Shown: positions 21,627-22,854 of the stretch, one piece after another
How the letters are laid out: each line of letters opens with the position of its first letter
Position numbering within the stretch: the stretch's first letter is position 1
NCBI RefSeq assembly: GCF_000159955.1
Contig: NZ_GG695974.1
Span: forward strand, 212,991-235,844
DNA from: Paenibacillus sp. oral taxon 786 str. D14
Lineage (GTDB): Bacteria; Bacillota; Bacilli; Paenibacillales; Paenibacillaceae
Direction of reading: 5' to 3'
DNA: 22,854 bases
Notes under the pieces: model-generated
The model's input: the letters and a program-made list of their open reading frames with translations, nothing else
The model's database searches: none
What the model was told of the DNA's origin: nothing
Program-made: the position numbers and the translations under genes

Positions 21627-22796
21627 ATGACTGATCAGACGAACCAACTGCTAGAGGAGAACAATATTAAGCATGCAATGATTGGCGAGGTGATGCATCG
21701 GCTGTCGGACATCTTGCCCAGCCTGACCAAGACCAGGCTGGCGGCGTTAGCCGCCGTTTATAGCATCCCTGGCCGCTCCAAGATGAAGAAGGAGGAGCTG
21801 GCCGCCGCCGTTCAAGCAAGCATTGAGAATCCCGAATCGCTGGAGGTTGCTTTACGAAATAGCAGACCGAAGGAATGGGAGCTGTTCGCCTCGCTGCTTT
21901 ACGGTTCCTATCAACCAAGCAACGCGACACCTTTCGGATACTACTATTATTTCCTGGATCGCGGCTTGCTGTTTACTTTTTTCACTGATAACCAGTTGCA
22001 CCTGGTGATTCCGGACGAAGTGAAGGCAGCCTTCCGGAAGCTGGATCAACCGGCTTTCCGGCAAGCACTGGAACGAAGCCACCGGCTCTACAATTACTTG
22101 ATGGCCGCGATTAATCTGTATGGAATCATCGCGCCAGCGAAGCTTACGGAAATCTATAACGCGCAGAACAGCCATGCATCCATCACAGAAGAGGAATTGC
22201 TGCAACAGCTGAACCAATTTTTACTCCGGACGGATCAGTATTTTGAGCTTCATCAGGGCTATATCGCCTCCTTGGACATGGAAGACAAAGAATTTGACGA
22301 GCTCAAGGGCAAAGTGCAAGGGAAACCTTACTACGTGCCGGAGGCGCAGGAACTGCTTAAATATGCGGATCAAGACTACTTTGAGATGACTCCGCAACTG
22401 ACGGCGTTGCGGGAGTTTGTGACGAAGGAGTTTCATTTGGATGCGGAAAGCGCGGAGTATTTAGTAGACGACATTCAACTCGGCTGCTCGATGGAAGCTT
22501 CCTTGCAGGATCTGCTCTACGAATTCGAACGTCGGGACCTGAACTTCTCGTCGCAGAAGCAGGCACAGCAAGCGGTAGCCCTCATTGGCGACGTATACGA
22601 TCACACCCGGATGTGGTCCAATGCCGGACACACGTTGGACGAGCTGCGCCGGATGCAGGACAATTCCGGAAGCTCGCAAGCGAGACCTTCCATTCGCGGG
22701 CATATCGTTAAGCAAGCCCGGTCGAACAAGATCGGCCGCAACGAACCTTGCCCTTGCGGAAGCGGTTTGAAGTACAAGAAATGCTGTGGAAAATAA
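21627..22796 (+). CDS. SEC-C metal-binding motif protein
   Basis: A 389-residue cytosolic protein ending in a textbook SEC-C zinc motif ([20 protein letters not shown]: Cys375, Cys377, Cys386, Cys387), as found at the end of SecA. The N-terminal ~65 residues ([34 protein letters not shown]) resemble a Rho-N/SAP-like helical module that may bind nucleic acid. The central part is helical with aromatic patches ([15 protein letters not shown]) and has no domain I recognise. ATG 21627 follows AAGGAG by about 10 bases. It is the last gene of a likely two-gene unit closed by the terminator at 22816. Its function is unknown; SEC-C tails are often added to proteins acting near ribosomes or chaperones. 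Confidence 0.9.
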   Translation: MTDQTNQLLEENNIKHAMIGEVMHRLSDILPSLTKTRLAALAAVYSIPGRSKMKKEELAAAVQASIENPESLEVALRNSRPKEWELFASLLYGSYQPSNATPFGYYYYFLDRGLLFTFFTDNQLHLVIPDEVKAAFRKLDQPAFRQALERSHRLYNYLMAAINLYGIIAPAKLTEIYNAQNSHASITEEELLQQLNQFLLRTDQYFELHQGYIASLDMEDKEFDELKGKVQGKPYYVPEAQELLKYADQDYFEMTPQLTALREFVTKEFHLDAESAEYLVDDIQLGCSMEASLQDLLYEFERRDLNFSSQKQAQQAVALIGDVYDHTRMWSNAGHTLDELRRMQDNSGSSQARPSIRGHIVKQARSNKIGRNEPCPCGSGLKYKKCCGK

Positions 22797-22815
22797 ACCA
22801 AAGCATCAATTCTAA

Positions 22816-22854
22816 AAGGCTGCCTAAGCACTCAAGCTTAGGCAGCCTTCTTCT
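22816..22854 (+). terminator. Terminator after the SEC-C gene
   Basis: AAGGCTGCCTAAGC (22816-22829) and GCTTAGGCAGCCTT (22836-22849) are fully complementary around ACTCAA, followed by CTTCT at the window edge. The long perfect stem lies 20 bp after the stop. Confidence 0.9.

Overview
The window looks like the chromosome of a Paenibacillaceae bacterium (Paenibacillus or a close relative). Most genes are moderately GC-rich, ribosome binding sites are strong Gram-positive AGGAGG types, several genes start with GTG or TTG, catabolite-repression (cre-like) sites are present, and the gene set (LytS/YesN two-component system beside a sugar ABC transporter, YpsA, copper-amine-oxidase-N plus phosphodiester glycosidase, SEC-C protein) fits that group. 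The assignment rests on gene content and style, not on a database search.

Left part (1-6900). The 3' end of a YtcJ-like amidohydrolase is followed by a gene-free stretch holding a short copy of a chemoreceptor 3' end and the first copy of a ~207-bp dispersed repeat. Next come a methyl-accepting chemotaxis protein (minus), an unusual array of 11-bp-spaced motifs, a CYTH-domain protein (plus), an SGNH/GDSL hydrolase (minus) and a Gfo/Idh/MocA oxidoreductase (plus). After the oxidoreductase lies an AT-rich island (about 5318-6535) with a secreted beta-rich protein of unknown function and a small two-helix membrane protein. A perfect 29-bp tandem duplication puts the signal peptide of the secreted protein out of frame. 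The island ends at a decayed second copy of the oxidoreductase 3' end, then a terminator hairpin, then the 5' fragment of a group IIC intron sitting directly behind that hairpin.

Centre (6871-15174). This is a complete sugar sensing and uptake locus: a membrane-anchored sugar-binding protein, a LytS-type histidine kinase, a YesN/AraC-type response regulator, a terminator, then xylF-xylG-xylH. The layout matches the XylFII-LytS/YesN xylose-sensing system described in Clostridium beijerinckii. The binding protein and kinase would sense external xylose, the regulator would switch on the transporter, and cre-like sites in front of both units would impose carbon catabolite control. A stem-loop between xylF and xylG probably raises binding-protein expression relative to the permease.

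Right part (15228-22854). On the minus strand are a secreted phosphodiester glycosidase-domain protein, the second (inverted) copy of the dispersed repeat, a second degenerate repeat field, a short-form alpha-glucan phosphorylase, YpsA, an unlisted 36-residue membrane protein with operator-like dyads upstream, and an unrecognised 170-residue protein. On the plus strand are a second Gfo/Idh/MocA oxidoreductase and a SEC-C zinc-motif protein ending at a strong terminator.

Most worth a second look: the 29-bp signal-peptide duplication inside the AT-rich island, the gene-end remnants at 487-523 and 6541-6608, the group IIC intron fragment, the 11-bp-periodic array before the CYTH gene, the two inverted copies of the dispersed repeat, and the paired dyads before the 36-residue gene.
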